Origin: DASSFG01 sp035547915
GTDB taxonomy: Bacteria; Planctomycetota; Planctomycetia; Pirellulales; JAICIG01
Length of the DNA stretch: 64,000 nucleotides
Direction of reading: 5' to 3'
NCBI GenBank assembly: GCA_035547915.1
Contig: DASZTS010000035.1
Coordinates: forward strand, 34,408 to 98,407
The notes below the pieces were generated by a model that worked only from the letters and a program-made list of their open reading frames with translations, did no database searches and had not been told where the DNA came from. The translations under genes and the position numbers were made by a program. Below, piece by piece: positions 54,100-62,694 of the stretch (its first letter is position 1; each line of letters starts with the position of its first letter).

Positions 54100-55222
54100 G
54101 CACGCTGAACTGCGAGCAGCGATAAAGTGGTGGCAATACACGGCGAGCGCTCCCGGTATACGGGCCATGTTGGACCTCGCGAAGCCCGACCTGGCGGTCA
54201 GCCCGGCGCAGTTCGATCAGGACCCGTGGCTGTTCAACTGCCCCAACGGGACGGTCGATCTGCGGACGGGTGAGCTCCGTGAACATCGTCGCCACGACTA
54301 CATCACGAAGCTATGCCCCACCGAGTACGAGCCGGCGGCGGCCTGCCCGACGTGGCTTGCGTTCCTGGACACGATCTTCGGCGACGAAAACCTGATCGGA
54401 TACGTCCAGCGACTGTGCGGCTATTGGCTGACGGGCGACGTGCGCGAGCAGATACTGCCGATCGCCTGGGGCACCGGTTCCAACGGTAAGAGCACGCTCG
54501 TGAATGCCATCATGGAGGCGTTCGGCAGGGACTACGCGATCAAGGTCGACAAGGCGGTGATCGTGGCGAAGGATCGAGAAGGGCACAGCACCGAGCGCAT
54601 GGATCTGTACGGAGTCCGCCTCGGTGTGGTGACGGAAACCGACGACGGGCAGCGGTTCGCCGAGGCGGCGGTCAAGGAACTCACGGGCGGTGACGTGATC
54701 CGCGGCCGACGCATGCGCCAAGATACCTGGGAGTATCGGCCGACGCACAAGCTGTTGCTGGTCACCAACCATAAACCCCGCGTGAAGTCGATCGATCACG
54801 CCTTCTGGCGGCGCGTGAAGCTCATCGAGTTCGGGGTGACGATCCCCGACGACAAGCAAGACAAGACGCTGCCCGAGAGGCTCAAGGCCGAGTACTCCGG
54901 CATCCTCAACTGGGCCATCCGAGGCTGTCTCCGCTGGCAACGGTACGGCCTGGGCGAACCGGAGAGCGTCCGGAATGCCACGGCCCAATACCGGGCCGCG
55001 GAGGACATCATCGCGCAATTCATCGCCGATCGGTGCGAGACGGGCGCCGTGCGGGCGAAGAAGTCGGAGGCCTACCGCGAGTATCAGGAGTGGTGCAAGA
55101 CGAACGGATTCCACCCCGCAACCTCCACCAAATTCACACAAACCCTCGGCGAGCATGGGTATCCGCTCGATCCATGCCGGCGCTGGTACGAAGGAATCGG
55201 ACTGTGCGTCGAGACCGCCTGA
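54092..55222 (+). CDS. P4/D5-type phage or plasmid DNA primase-helicase, C-terminal part
   Basis: This 376-residue protein holds the D5_N-like domain (DPWLFNCPNGTVDLRTGELR, then FDTIFGDENLIGYVQRLCGY-type text) and the SF3 helicase with Walker A GTGSNGKST (127-135). It ends with a winged-helix DNA-binding part (YREYQEWCKTNGFHPATSTK). Such proteins start replication of P4-like phages, plasmids and integrative elements. It overlaps the N-terminal fragment by 8 bp, so a -1 or +2 shift separates them. No other phage gene is nearby, which indicates a remnant. Confidence 0.84.
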   Translation: MREHAELRAAIKWWQYTASAPGIRAMLDLAKPDLAVSPAQFDQDPWLFNCPNGTVDLRTGELREHRRHDYITKLCPTEYEPAAACPTWLAFLDTIFGDENLIGYVQRLCGYWLTGDVREQILPIAWGTGSNGKSTLVNAIMEAFGRDYAIKVDKAVIVAKDREGHSTERMDLYGVRLGVVTETDDGQRFAEAAVKELTGGDVIRGRRMRQDTWEYRPTHKLLLVTNHKPRVKSIDHAFWRRVKLIEFGVTIPDDKQDKTLPERLKAEYSGILNWAIRGCLRWQRYGLGEPESVRNATAQYRAAEDIIAQFIADRCETGAVRAKKSEAYREYQEWCKTNGFHPATSTKFTQTLGEHGYPLDPCRRWYEGIGLCVETA

Positions 55223-55245
55223 TGACCTACAGTTGCCCGGCGAGG

Positions 55246-55347
55246 TGTGCACTTTGTGCACTTTCATATTGATTTACCATTCCCGCCCCATACGCGCGTG
55301 TTTGGAGGATCAATGGTAAGACGGTGCAAAAGTGCACAAAGTGCACA
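55246..55347. repeat. Iteron-like inverted repeat after the primase
   Basis: TGTGCACTTTGTGCACTTT (55246-55264) and its exact reverse complement AAAGTGCACAAAGTGCACA (55329-55347) flank 64 bp. Each arm contains two direct copies of GTGCACTTT or its complement, and GTGCAC is itself palindromic. A further GTGCAAAA precedes the right arm. The position after a P4-type primase suggests an origin or replication-control site. Confidence 0.6.
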
Positions 55348-55443
55348 GCGGTTGCTCTAACGTGTCGGCGGCCATCGGCGTCGATCTGCCATGCCTGCCA
55401 CGTCACCCAGGCCTCGGAGGCGGGCGAGCGACCCCCAGGGCGG

Positions 55444-56034
55444 TTATTGCATTCGGGCGTCGCTATCGGCGGCACTAAAAGCCTTTCCGGCGAGCCGTTT
55501 GAATGCCTCACTGACCAAAGCGATGGTCGCGTAAAGAGCGCAGACGAGGGCTACAAAAGCGGTGCAATTCTTCAGCAAGTTCTCTTTGGGGTAGCTTCGC
55601 AGGCTTGGTTCGATGCTCCAGATAAATCCCCATTGGCTCTTGGGAGTCAGCAAACTTCGCTCCAGCGGCAAAAGGGTAATCACACCCCCAATAACCGCGA
55701 AAAGAAGGAGAACGCCGCGAAGACTGTATCGAAATGGCCATCGCAGCGATCGTTCCATAAGTAGCGCAACTCCCACCACCCCGACAATTGAAAAGCCGAT
55801 GTTGGCAATAAGCCTTGCCAACCAATGCGGAGCCGACTTCCTGTAACCGCTCGTGTAGATTGCCTCGGAGTACACGAAGGGCCACCCTCGGTGGTAAACC
55901 GCCACCCCGTTCCCATGGTCGCCGAAATGTCTGGCGCGGCGATATCCTACGGCCTGAATCCACCCAAGCGACCCGCCAACCAAGAGGACGGCGAGGCAAG
56001 TAAGCAGACGCCGACGAGTACCAGTTTTTCGCAT
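55444..56034 (-). CDS. Polytopic membrane protein with an internal FxYSLRxLL motif
   Basis: The 196-residue protein starts MRKTGTRRRLLTCLAVLLVG, first span about 9-26. Further spans lie near 75-95, 105-122 and 155-175. The string RWPFRYSLRGVLLLFAVIGG, at about residues 97-116, is a good match to the FxFSLRxLL leader but lies internally, before the third span. It has no recognised family. It converges on the region after the primase remnant, so it probably belongs to host or accessory DNA. Confidence 0.6.
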   Translation of the reverse strand: MRKTGTRRRLLTCLAVLLVGGSLGWIQAVGYRRARHFGDHGNGVAVYHRGWPFVYSEAIYTSGYRKSAPHWLARLIANIGFSIVGVVGVALLMERSLRWPFRYSLRGVLLLFAVIGGVITLLPLERSLLTPKSQWGFIWSIEPSLRSYPKENLLKNCTAFVALVCALYATIALVSEAFKRLAGKAFSAADSDARMQ

Positions 56035-56053
56035 CTTCCGATCCTAGCGGTGT

Positions 56054-56261
56054 ATGCCCCACCCGCCGCGCGTTGCCGGTGGCCATGCTGGTCGTCGGGG
56101 CATTATTGGGTGGGATCGCAACTGCCCGATTCCGGAGGAAACGAGAGCCGGCTCTTGTCAGCCACCGTCGGGTGACGCTACGGGGGTGCTCCGATGCCAT
56201 GAAACGCGGCACGCATGCGTCGGAAAAGAAGCCCGCTGTTGAACCTGACCTCGTCGATTGA
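56054..56261 (+). pseudogene. Decayed beta-class leader fragment
   Basis: The sequence from ATGCCCCACCCGCCGCGCG through ATGCTGGTCGTCGGG matches the beta gene 5' end of 38928 and 47894 with about 10 bp missing near codon 3. So the leader frame is broken, and a frame of MPVAMLVVGALLGGIATARF with a basic tail runs to 56261. It is not translatable as a normal beta protein. Confidence 0.6.
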
Positions 56262-56492
56262 TACTTCGGCGCTTCGGCCGTCGTTCAGCACGAGACGGAA
56301 CGTACCGGGCTCAATCTCTTCGCCGCGGACCAGGGATACCGAGCCTCCCCACCAATCCCCTTGTGTGTTGATCGAGAAATCCTTGATCCCGATCCGGACG
56401 CCCAGCGACGACACCAGGTATCCGATCGGTATGTCAGGCGGGGATGAGGCGAGAAACTGTCCCAACCCAGTGATCCGGTTCTTGCCTTGCAT
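56178..56492 (-). CDS. Small uncharacterised soluble protein
   Basis: This 104-residue protein starts MQGKNRITGLGQFLASSPPD and continues IPIGYLVSSLGVRIGIKDFS, with a predicted small beta domain (RGEEIEPGTFRLVLNDGRSA). No signal peptide or membrane segment is seen. I chose the ATG at 56492, because the longer in-frame region lacks protein character. It overlaps the 3' end of the beta fragment on the opposite strand. No family is recognised. Confidence 0.58.
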   Translation of the reverse strand: MQGKNRITGLGQFLASSPPDIPIGYLVSSLGVRIGIKDFSINTQGDWWGGSVSLVRGEEIEPGTFRLVLNDGRSAEVSIDEVRFNSGLLFRRMRAAFHGIGAPP

Positions 56493-56884
56493 ACCGTCAT
56501 GATACCGTCTTCGGCGGGCTGTCGAGATGACGGCGGGAGCCTGAATCAACCCGGCGCTGGTGGCGCTTGCCGATGCCGACATTTCCCCCTGTTGTCGTAG
56601 ATCGGCCCGACCAATCGCGACCAAACCGCGACAATGAAGCCGTCGTGCCCGGAAGCCGCCGTGCCCGCTCTTCCTTGCAGCCCGCTGCGCACCCCGCCGG
56701 CAAAACTCTTGCAGTAAAGGGATCGAAATGGCTATGATACCGATCAATGGATGTCGATGGGTTGGCGCGTAACCTTTCCGCCCGGCCGGCAATATAAGTC
56801 GAGCGAGGGCGAATGCAGGGGAAGGGCCGCGGGTCGCCAACGCTGGGGGGTTAACCGGGACTCGAAGAAATAAGGAGAAACACC

Positions 56885-58198
56885 GTGCTGAAGCTGGTCT
56901 CTGGTCGTCGCAGTGACGCTTGTGATGGGTCGACTCGCCGTGATTTCTTGAAGGTGGGCACGCTCGGAGCCACCGGCCTCACGTTGCCCGGATTGTTGGC
57001 AGCCCGATCCCAGGCCGCGACCGCGGGACACACGGTCAGAGACACGTCGGTCGTCTGGCTCTGGCTCGGCGGCGGACCGACGCACATCGAAACCTTCGAC
57101 CCCAAGATGAGCGCTCCGTCGGAAGTGCGGAGCATCAACGGCGAGATACCGACCGCCCTGCCCGGCGTGACGTTCGGTAGCACGTTTCCCAAGCTGGCCA
57201 CGATCGCCGACAAGCTGGCGGTGGTCCGGTCCTTCGCCCACGACAACAGCGGCCACGGCGGCGGTACCCACTGGGTGATGACCGGCTACGATTTCCGGGC
57301 GGCCGACAACGGCGAGCCGCAGGTGAAGCCGGCCATCGGGTCCATCGTCGCCCGGGCCCGCGGCACGAACCATCCGCTCACCGGCATGCCGACCTACGTC
57401 CGCCTCGGCGGCACCTACGGAGACGGGCCGGCTTTCCTGGGCACGCCCTACGCCCCGTTCGATCCCGGAGGAGAGGCCCAGCAGAACATGACCTTGCGGG
57501 TTGAGCACGACCGCCTCGGAGAGCGCCGTACGCTGCTCAAGGGGCTCGATAAGCTGAAACGCCAGGTCGACAAGAATCCGCTCATGGCGGGATTGGACCA
57601 GTTCGAGCAGCAGGCCTTCAACCTGGTGCTGAATCGGGCGCCCGAGGCGTTCGATCTCGACAAGGAAGACCCGCGGCTGGTCGACCAGTACGGCCAGGAC
57701 AATCAGAGCCTGGGGCGCAAGCTGTTGCAGGCCAGGCGCCTGTGCGAGGCCGGTTGCGGATTCGTGACCATCCATTACGGCGGCTGGGACATGCACGGCA
57801 ACATCAAGATGTCGATGGAACAGCTCAGCCCGGCCTTGGACCACGCGGTCGCCACGTTCGTCGAGGACTGCGCCCAGCGTGGCCTGAGCGAAAAGATCCT
57901 GCTCGTCATCACGGGCGAATTCGGCCGCACGCCGCGGATCAACGGCAGCGCCGGCCGCGACCATTGGGCGCCGCTCAGCATGTTGGCGCTCGCGGGCGGC
58001 GGCTTGAAGATGGGGCAGGTCATCGGCGAATCGGCGCCCAAGCTCGACGTACCCAAGTCGGTCCCCATCACGCCGCAAGACCTGATGGCGACGGTGTTCG
58101 ACGTGCTGGGCATCGACCGGCACATTCAATACGTCAACCAGGCCGGGCGGCCGGTCTATATGATCGAGAGCGGCCAACCGATCGCCGAGCTGGTTTAG
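56885..58198 (+). CDS. DUF1501 domain-containing Tat-exported protein
   Basis: The 437-residue protein has a Tat signal (STRRDFLKVGTLGATGLTLP, Arg pair at 18-19). It then has the DUF1501 domain, a member of the sulfatase/alkaline phosphatase-like fold, with WLWLGGGPTHIETFDPK, GHGGGTHWVMTGYDF and ITGEFGRTPRINGSAGRDHW, where Asp, His and Glu residues are typical metal ligands. Planctomycetes have many, often paired with DUF1553/DUF1549 cytochrome genes; no such partner is here. It starts with GTG preceded by AAGGAG. Its stop codon TAG is part of the first of three tandem RA units. Confidence 0.92.
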   Translation: MLKLVSGRRSDACDGSTRRDFLKVGTLGATGLTLPGLLAARSQAATAGHTVRDTSVVWLWLGGGPTHIETFDPKMSAPSEVRSINGEIPTALPGVTFGSTFPKLATIADKLAVVRSFAHDNSGHGGGTHWVMTGYDFRAADNGEPQVKPAIGSIVARARGTNHPLTGMPTYVRLGGTYGDGPAFLGTPYAPFDPGGEAQQNMTLRVEHDRLGERRTLLKGLDKLKRQVDKNPLMAGLDQFEQQAFNLVLNRAPEAFDLDKEDPRLVDQYGQDNQSLGRKLLQARRLCEAGCGFVTIHYGGWDMHGNIKMSMEQLSPALDHAVATFVEDCAQRGLSEKILLVITGEFGRTPRINGSAGRDHWAPLSMLALAGGGLKMGQVIGESAPKLDVPKSVPITPQDLMATVFDVLGIDRHIQYVNQAGRPVYMIESGQPIAELV

Positions 58199-58505
58199 AG
58201 CAACCGGCAAAGCCGGATCTCGCTCCACAAAAATCGGCGTTTCACGGCCGATTTTTCGCCCGCGGCGCTCCGGCTTCCGGGTTCTGTCAGCCGCTCTTAG
58301 AGCAACCGGCAAAGCCGGATCCCGCTCCACAAAATCGGCGTTTCACGGCCGATTTTTCGCCCACGGGCGCTCCGGCTTCCGGGTTTTGTCAGCCGCTCTT
58401 AGAGCAACCGGCAAGACCGGATCCCGCTCCACAAAAATCGGCGTTTCACGGCCGATCTTTCGCCCACGGGCGCTCCGGCTTGCGGGTTTTGCCAGCCGCT
58501 CTTAG
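58195..58505 (+). repeat. Three tandem RA units (102 bp each) after the DUF1501 gene
   Basis: Units at 58195-58296, 58297-58398 and 58399-58505 each begin TTAGAGCAACCGGCAA and end TTTTGTCAGCCGCTC or GCCAGCCGCTC. Each has the hairpin arms AATCGGC and GCCGATTTTT or GCCGATCTTT. The first TAG is the stop codon of the gene. Confidence 0.92.
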
Positions 58506-58564
58506 CGCACGGCCCTGCAACGACCGGGTTTTAGCGCGCTTGCCAGGCAAGAACCGCTCGCGGC

Positions 58565-58879
58565 TCAGTGCCCCTGCATCATGCGCGCGCGGGCCATGGC
58601 TTCCTCGGCTTCGGGAATGCGCCCGGCACGCTGGAAGGTGACACTGAGGGCGGTGAAGCTGAACGTGTCGTTCGGCTCCAGTTCACAAACCTTGAGCGCG
58701 TGCTGGATCGCCTCGTCGTGTCGGCGTAGGCGTCCGTAGATGACGGCGAGCGCCGAGTGCGCCAACGCAAAGCGGGGGTCTTGGGCAAGCAGCTCGGTCA
58801 GCTTTTTCGCCGCTCCTTCCAAATCTCCGCTATCCTTAAGCTTGTCCGCCTCGCTATAAATCTCCTCGCTCGTCGGCAC
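58565..58879 (-). CDS. Small TPR protein
   Basis: The 104-residue protein starts with GTG at 58879 (PTSEEIYSEADKLKDSG). It contains three tetratricopeptide-like helix pairs, for example PRFALAHSALAVIYGRLRRH and DEAIQHALKVCELEPNDTFS. A strong Shine-Dalgarno GAGGAGG lies 5 nt upstream of the GTG, which decides this start over an ATG at 58972. TPR folds bind other proteins; the partner is unknown. The gene is isolated between RA copies. Confidence 0.76.
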   Translation of the reverse strand: MPTSEEIYSEADKLKDSGDLEGAAKKLTELLAQDPRFALAHSALAVIYGRLRRHDEAIQHALKVCELEPNDTFSFTALSVTFQRAGRIPEAEEAMARARMMQGH

Positions 58880-58956
58880 GGTCGCCTCCTCGTTTTCAGT
58901 GAGTATGGATGGTTGTGCGAACGGCCCACCGCCGGGCGGGCCGCGCCAGCCTACGC

Positions 58957-59058
58957 TTAGAGCGGCTGACAAAACCCGGACGCCTGAGCGCCGCGGGCAA
59001 AAAATCGGCCGTGAAACGCCGATCCTGTGAAGCTCGATCCGGCTTTGTCGGTTGCTCT
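58957..59058 (-). repeat. Inverted copy of intergenic repeat RA
   Basis: TTAGAGCGGCTGACAAAACC starts it on the plus strand, GGTTGCTCTCA closes it, and the hairpin is formed by AAAATCGGCC and GCCGAT. It lies between divergent genes for TPR and LpxA. Confidence 0.82.
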
Positions 59059-59365
59059 CATTCCCGTCGTAACCCCAATCGGCACCTGAGACCAGTCGTC
59101 ACCTCAGCACAGTGTAACAACCACCGGCCAAGGAAGACGAGTCTCCCCCATCTTGCCGAGACCGCCATTTGCCCGACAACGCGGACGAATCGGGCACGAT
59201 CGGTTGAATTGATTATGCCACCCGACCGATACACTAACTTGGAAGTTGTCTGCGAATTGATCGATTCGGGCAACGTCCCCTCGTCGTCCCGCGCGAGGGA
59301 GTCCGACTCGATCGGACTCAACGCCGTTGTGGCAGCCGGGTCAGCCTCTGTGGAGGTGCTATCCA
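59059..59365. other. LpxA upstream region
   Basis: 307 bp with no supported gene. TTGAAT/TTGATT and TACACT lie near 59204-59230, but the spacing (15 or 20 bp) is poor. The GGAGG at 59352-59356 is the Shine-Dalgarno of lpxA. Confidence 0.4.
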
Positions 59366-60208
59366 GTGCAAATTCATCCGCTTGCCGTGGTCGACCCGAG
59401 GGCGGAAATCGGTCGCGATGTGGTAATTGGGCCCTTCTGCGTGGTGGAGGCCGGCGCGGTCATCGGCGACGGATGTGTGCTGGAGAGCCACGTCGTCGTT
59501 AAGCAGGGCACCAAGCTGGGACCCGAGAATCACGTCTTCGAGGGGGCGATCCTCGGCGGACTGCCGCAACATCTGCACATGCCGACGCACGTCGGCGCGC
59601 TGACCATCGGTCCGCACAATACGGTGCGCGAGCACTGCACGATCCACCGCGCGTTGCACGAAGGCGATGCCACGACCGTCGGTTCACACAACCTGCTCAT
59701 GGCCGGCGTGCATATCGCCCACGATTGCCACGTGGGGAGCCACACCATCTTCGCCAACAATTCGATGTTGGCGGGGCACGTGCTGGTCGAGGACCGGGCG
59801 TACGTGTCGGGTAGCGTGGCCGTGCACCAGTTTTGCCGCGTCGGCGGCTTCGCGATGGTCGGCGGGCTGGCACGGGTCGTCAAAGACGTGCCGCCCTACG
59901 TCACGATCGACGGCAACAGCGGCTTCGTCGTGGGCCTCAACAGCGTCGGACTGCGGCGCAACGGCTTCTGCAACGAGGAGATCGGCCAGCTCAAGGCGGC
60001 CTATCGCCTGATCTATCGCAGCGGCCTGCGTTGGCAACAGATCCTCGATCGCCTGCGGGCCGACTATCCGACGGGACCCGCCAGCCATTTCGTCGAGTTC
60101 TTCGCCGGCAGCACGCGAGGCATCGTCGCCGAACGCCGCGTTCCGCCGACCGCCACCCTCCGGCTCCCCGACGACGTCGAAAGCCACGACCTGCGCAAAG
60201 TGGGCTAG
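59366..60208 (+). CDS. lpxA: Acyl-[acyl-carrier-protein]-UDP-N-acetylglucosamine O-acyltransferase LpxA
   Basis: LpxA adds the first R-3-hydroxyacyl chain to UDP-GlcNAc in lipid A synthesis. The 280-residue protein has the left-handed parallel beta-helix hexapeptide repeats (IHPLAVVDPRAEIGRDVVIG, VIGDGCVLESHVVVK, and so on). The conserved catalytic His lies in AGVHIAHDCHVGSHT. A helical C-terminal domain (about 205-265) follows. It starts with GTG (first residues MQIHPLAVV), with GGAGG 9 nt upstream. It shows that the organism makes lipid A or an analogue. No lpxD or lpxB gene is in the window. Confidence 0.94.
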   Translation: MQIHPLAVVDPRAEIGRDVVIGPFCVVEAGAVIGDGCVLESHVVVKQGTKLGPENHVFEGAILGGLPQHLHMPTHVGALTIGPHNTVREHCTIHRALHEGDATTVGSHNLLMAGVHIAHDCHVGSHTIFANNSMLAGHVLVEDRAYVSGSVAVHQFCRVGGFAMVGGLARVVKDVPPYVTIDGNSGFVVGLNSVGLRRNGFCNEEIGQLKAAYRLIYRSGLRWQQILDRLRADYPTGPASHFVEFFAGSTRGIVAERRVPPTATLRLPDDVESHDLRKVG

Positions 60209-60209
60209 T

Positions 60210-60399
60210 CTTAGCGCAACCGACGAAACCGGATCGCGCCGCAAAATCGGCGTTTCCCGGCCGATTTTTGCCCCACGGCGCTCCGGCTTCCCGGTTCTGT
60301 CAGCCGCTTTTAGAGTAACCGACGAAACCGGATCGCGCTCCAAAAAATCGGCGTTCCACGGCCGATTTTTGCCCCACGGCGCTCCGGCTTCGCTCTTAG
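60210..60399 (+). repeat. Two tandem RA units after lpxA, the second shortened
   Basis: The first runs to about 60309. The second starts at 60310 (TTAGAGTAACCGACGAAACC) and lacks the CCGGGTTTTGTCAGCC part before GCTCTTAG. Both hairpins are intact. They separate the converging lpxA and tyrS genes. Confidence 0.85.
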
Positions 60400-60447
60400 C
60401 GCATCAGCCGCTCTCGCTCCTTGCCGGCAACACGGCACCGAGAATAC

Positions 60448-61737
60448 TCAATGGCTGCCCACGAACCGCAGCAGGGCGTATTTCTTCTTGCCCGAGCGGA
60501 GCACCATGACGGTCTCGCTGGCGAGATCGGGTTCGCCGAGTTGGCGGTCGATCGAGTCGACGCGGCGATTGTTGACGTACGCGCCGCCCCCTTCGACGGT
60601 TCGTCGCGCTTCGCCTCTGCTCTTCGACAGACCGGCCGCGACGAACGCGTCGACGATGGTCAGTCCCGCGGCCAACGAGGTGCGCGGGAGCTGCTGGCTC
60701 GGCACATCCAAAAAGATCTCGCCCAATTCCAAGTCCGATAACGAGTCGATCTCCGCACCGAAGAAGATCTCGGTGGCGCGGCGTGCCTTGTCGAGCCCGG
60801 CCTGACCGTGGACCAGGCGCGTGATCTCTTCGGCCAGCCGCCGCTGGCTCTCGCGGCGCTCCGGCTGCTGATTGCGGAGGGTATCGAGCGATTCGATCTC
60901 GTCGCGGTCCAGGTCGGTGAAGTAGCGCAGGCACTTGCCGGCGTCGGCGTCGTCGATGTTGATCCAGTACTGGTAGAACTGGTAGGGGCTCGTCCGCTCG
61001 GGCGATAGCCACAAGGCACCGTCCTCGGTCTTGCCCATCTTGGTGCCGTCGCTCTTGGTCAACAGCGGCGTGGTGATGCCGTAGAGCTGCACGCCGCGCA
61101 TCCGGCGGGCCAGGTCGATGCCGGCCGTGATGTTCCCCCATTGGTCGCTGCCGCCCACCTGCAACTCGCAGCCGTGCTGATCGTGCAGGTGGACAAAATC
61201 GTAAGCCTGCAACAGCATGTAGCTGAACTCGGTGTAGCTCAGGCCGATGTCGGTGCGCTCCAGCCGGGCGCGCACCGAGTCCTTCGTGAGCATGACGTTG
61301 ACGGGGAAGTTCTTCCCCACGTCGCGCAGGAACTCGAGGTAGCTGAAGCGGCTGATCCAATCGTAATTGTTCACCAGCAGGGCCGAGCCGGTGCCGCGGT
61401 GAAAGTCGAGGAACGACGCCATCTGCGTTTCGATCGTGGCGACGTTGCCCCGCAATTCTTCCAACGAGAGGAGCTTGCGCTCGTCGCTCTTGCCGCTGGG
61501 GTCGCCGATCATGCCGGTGGCGCCACCGACCACGGCGATCGGCCGATGGCCGGCCCGTTGGAAACGGCGCAGGATCATGAGTGCCACCAGGTGGCCGACG
61601 TGCAGGCTGTTGGCCGTGGGATCGAAGCCGGCGTAGAGCGTGCGCGGCTTTTCGCGCAGCCAGGCGGGCAGTTTTTCGTCGTCGGTCGATTGGTGGATCA
61701 GGCCGCGCCAGCGCAGCTCCTCGAAAATGTCGGTCAC
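60448..61737 (-). CDS. tyrS: Tyrosine-tRNA ligase
   Basis: TyrRS charges tRNA-Tyr. The 429-residue class I synthetase has the HIGH-like HVGHLVALM at about residue 47, the tyrosine pocket SYTEFSYMLLQAYDF with GGSDQWGNITAG, and a KMSKS-like KMGKTEDGALWLS near 233. The C-terminal S4 RNA-binding domain reads SRGEARRTVEGGGAYVNNRR. Length and start agree with the family. It converges on lpxA, with RA repeats in between. Confidence 0.97.
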   Translation of the reverse strand: MTDIFEELRWRGLIHQSTDDEKLPAWLREKPRTLYAGFDPTANSLHVGHLVALMILRRFQRAGHRPIAVVGGATGMIGDPSGKSDERKLLSLEELRGNVATIETQMASFLDFHRGTGSALLVNNYDWISRFSYLEFLRDVGKNFPVNVMLTKDSVRARLERTDIGLSYTEFSYMLLQAYDFVHLHDQHGCELQVGGSDQWGNITAGIDLARRMRGVQLYGITTPLLTKSDGTKMGKTEDGALWLSPERTSPYQFYQYWINIDDADAGKCLRYFTDLDRDEIESLDTLRNQQPERRESQRRLAEEITRLVHGQAGLDKARRATEIFFGAEIDSLSDLELGEIFLDVPSQQLPRTSLAAGLTIVDAFVAAGLSKSRGEARRTVEGGGAYVNNRRVDSIDRQLGEPDLASETVMVLRSGKKKYALLRFVGSH

Positions 61738-61806
61738 GTCAGCTCCCTGGGGGTTCGCCCGCCGGCGGATGGGCGCGGTCTTGGGGTATGGAAAGCGGCC
61801 GTCGCA

Positions 61807-62547
61807 TCATCGCCACATGTCGTCGTCCGCGAAGGGATGGCCCGCCCCCTTGAACTTGGGCTTGGGCAGTACCTTGAGTGCCTGCTCGGCCAGCCGCAGG
61901 TCTTCTTGCGTCGTGATCTTCATGTTCATGGACGAGCCCTGCACGACGGTCACCGGATGCCCCAGACGCTCGACGAGCTGCGCGTCGTCGGTGGCCTGGA
62001 AAGAACCGCGCTTGGCATAGGCGTCGAGCAGCAGTTGGCGGCGGAAGACTTGGGGGGTTTGCGCCTCCCAGAGTCGCTCGCGCGAGACGGTCTCTTCGAT
62101 GACATTGCCGCCCTTCACCCGCTTGAGGGTGGCTGCCACGGGCACGGCCAGGATGGCGGCGCCGCTCTTCTCGGCGGCCTCGAACACACGGGTGATCCAT
62201 TCGTCGGCCAGGCAGGGACGGGCCGCGTCGTGCACGGCGATGAAATCGACGTCGGGCTTGACCCGCGCCATGGCGCGTTCGATCGAGTCGGCCCGTTCCT
62301 TCCCTCCTTCGACCACGTCGATGCCCAAGATCACCACGTTTGACGAGAACTTGAACTCGAAGTTCTCCCGGTCCTCGGCGGCGATCACGACGATGAGCTG
62401 CTTGACGTCCTGCCGGTGCAAGAAGCGCTCGGCCGAATGGAGCCACACCGCGCGGTCGGCCAGCGGGGCGAACGGCTTCTTGTAGTTCTTGTCCTTGAAG
62501 CGGCTGCTGGCGCCCGCGGCGGGCAAAATCACGGCGAAGTTGGCCAT
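61807..62547 (-). CDS. ispD: 2-C-methyl-D-erythritol 4-phosphate cytidylyltransferase
   Basis: IspD makes CDP-methylerythritol in the non-mevalonate isoprenoid pathway. The 246-residue protein has VILPAAGASSRFKDKNYKKP (the G-x-G-x-R-like CTP loop with Arg and Lys), VHDAARPCLADEWI (metal- and CTP-binding Asp), and the TDDAQLVERLG end. It lies 69 bp upstream of tyrS on the same strand. A 17-nt motif shared with 33.18 kb lies just before the start (62567-62583). Confidence 0.94.
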   Translation of the reverse strand: MANFAVILPAAGASSRFKDKNYKKPFAPLADRAVWLHSAERFLHRQDVKQLIVVIAAEDRENFEFKFSSNVVILGIDVVEGGKERADSIERAMARVKPDVDFIAVHDAARPCLADEWITRVFEAAEKSGAAILAVPVAATLKRVKGGNVIEETVSRERLWEAQTPQVFRRQLLLDAYAKRGSFQATDDAQLVERLGHPVTVVQGSSMNMKITTQEDLRLAEQALKVLPKPKFKGAGHPFADDDMWR

Positions 62548-62694
62548 GCCACATCCCTTGTGCTAAGAGCCTGTCCGAGAACCGATGTTGCGACAGGAAC
62601 GATTCGACTCGCCAGCAGGTTTTCGGATCGGCTCTGAATGCCTGACGGATTCGGGCGTCGCGATCCGACCCCCGCCTGCCGCCGAAGAGCGAGG

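Noticed and set aside
58195..58505. Tandem repeats as a possible CRISPR array
   Set aside because: The units are 102 bp and abut directly, without unique spacers, and no cas gene is in the window.
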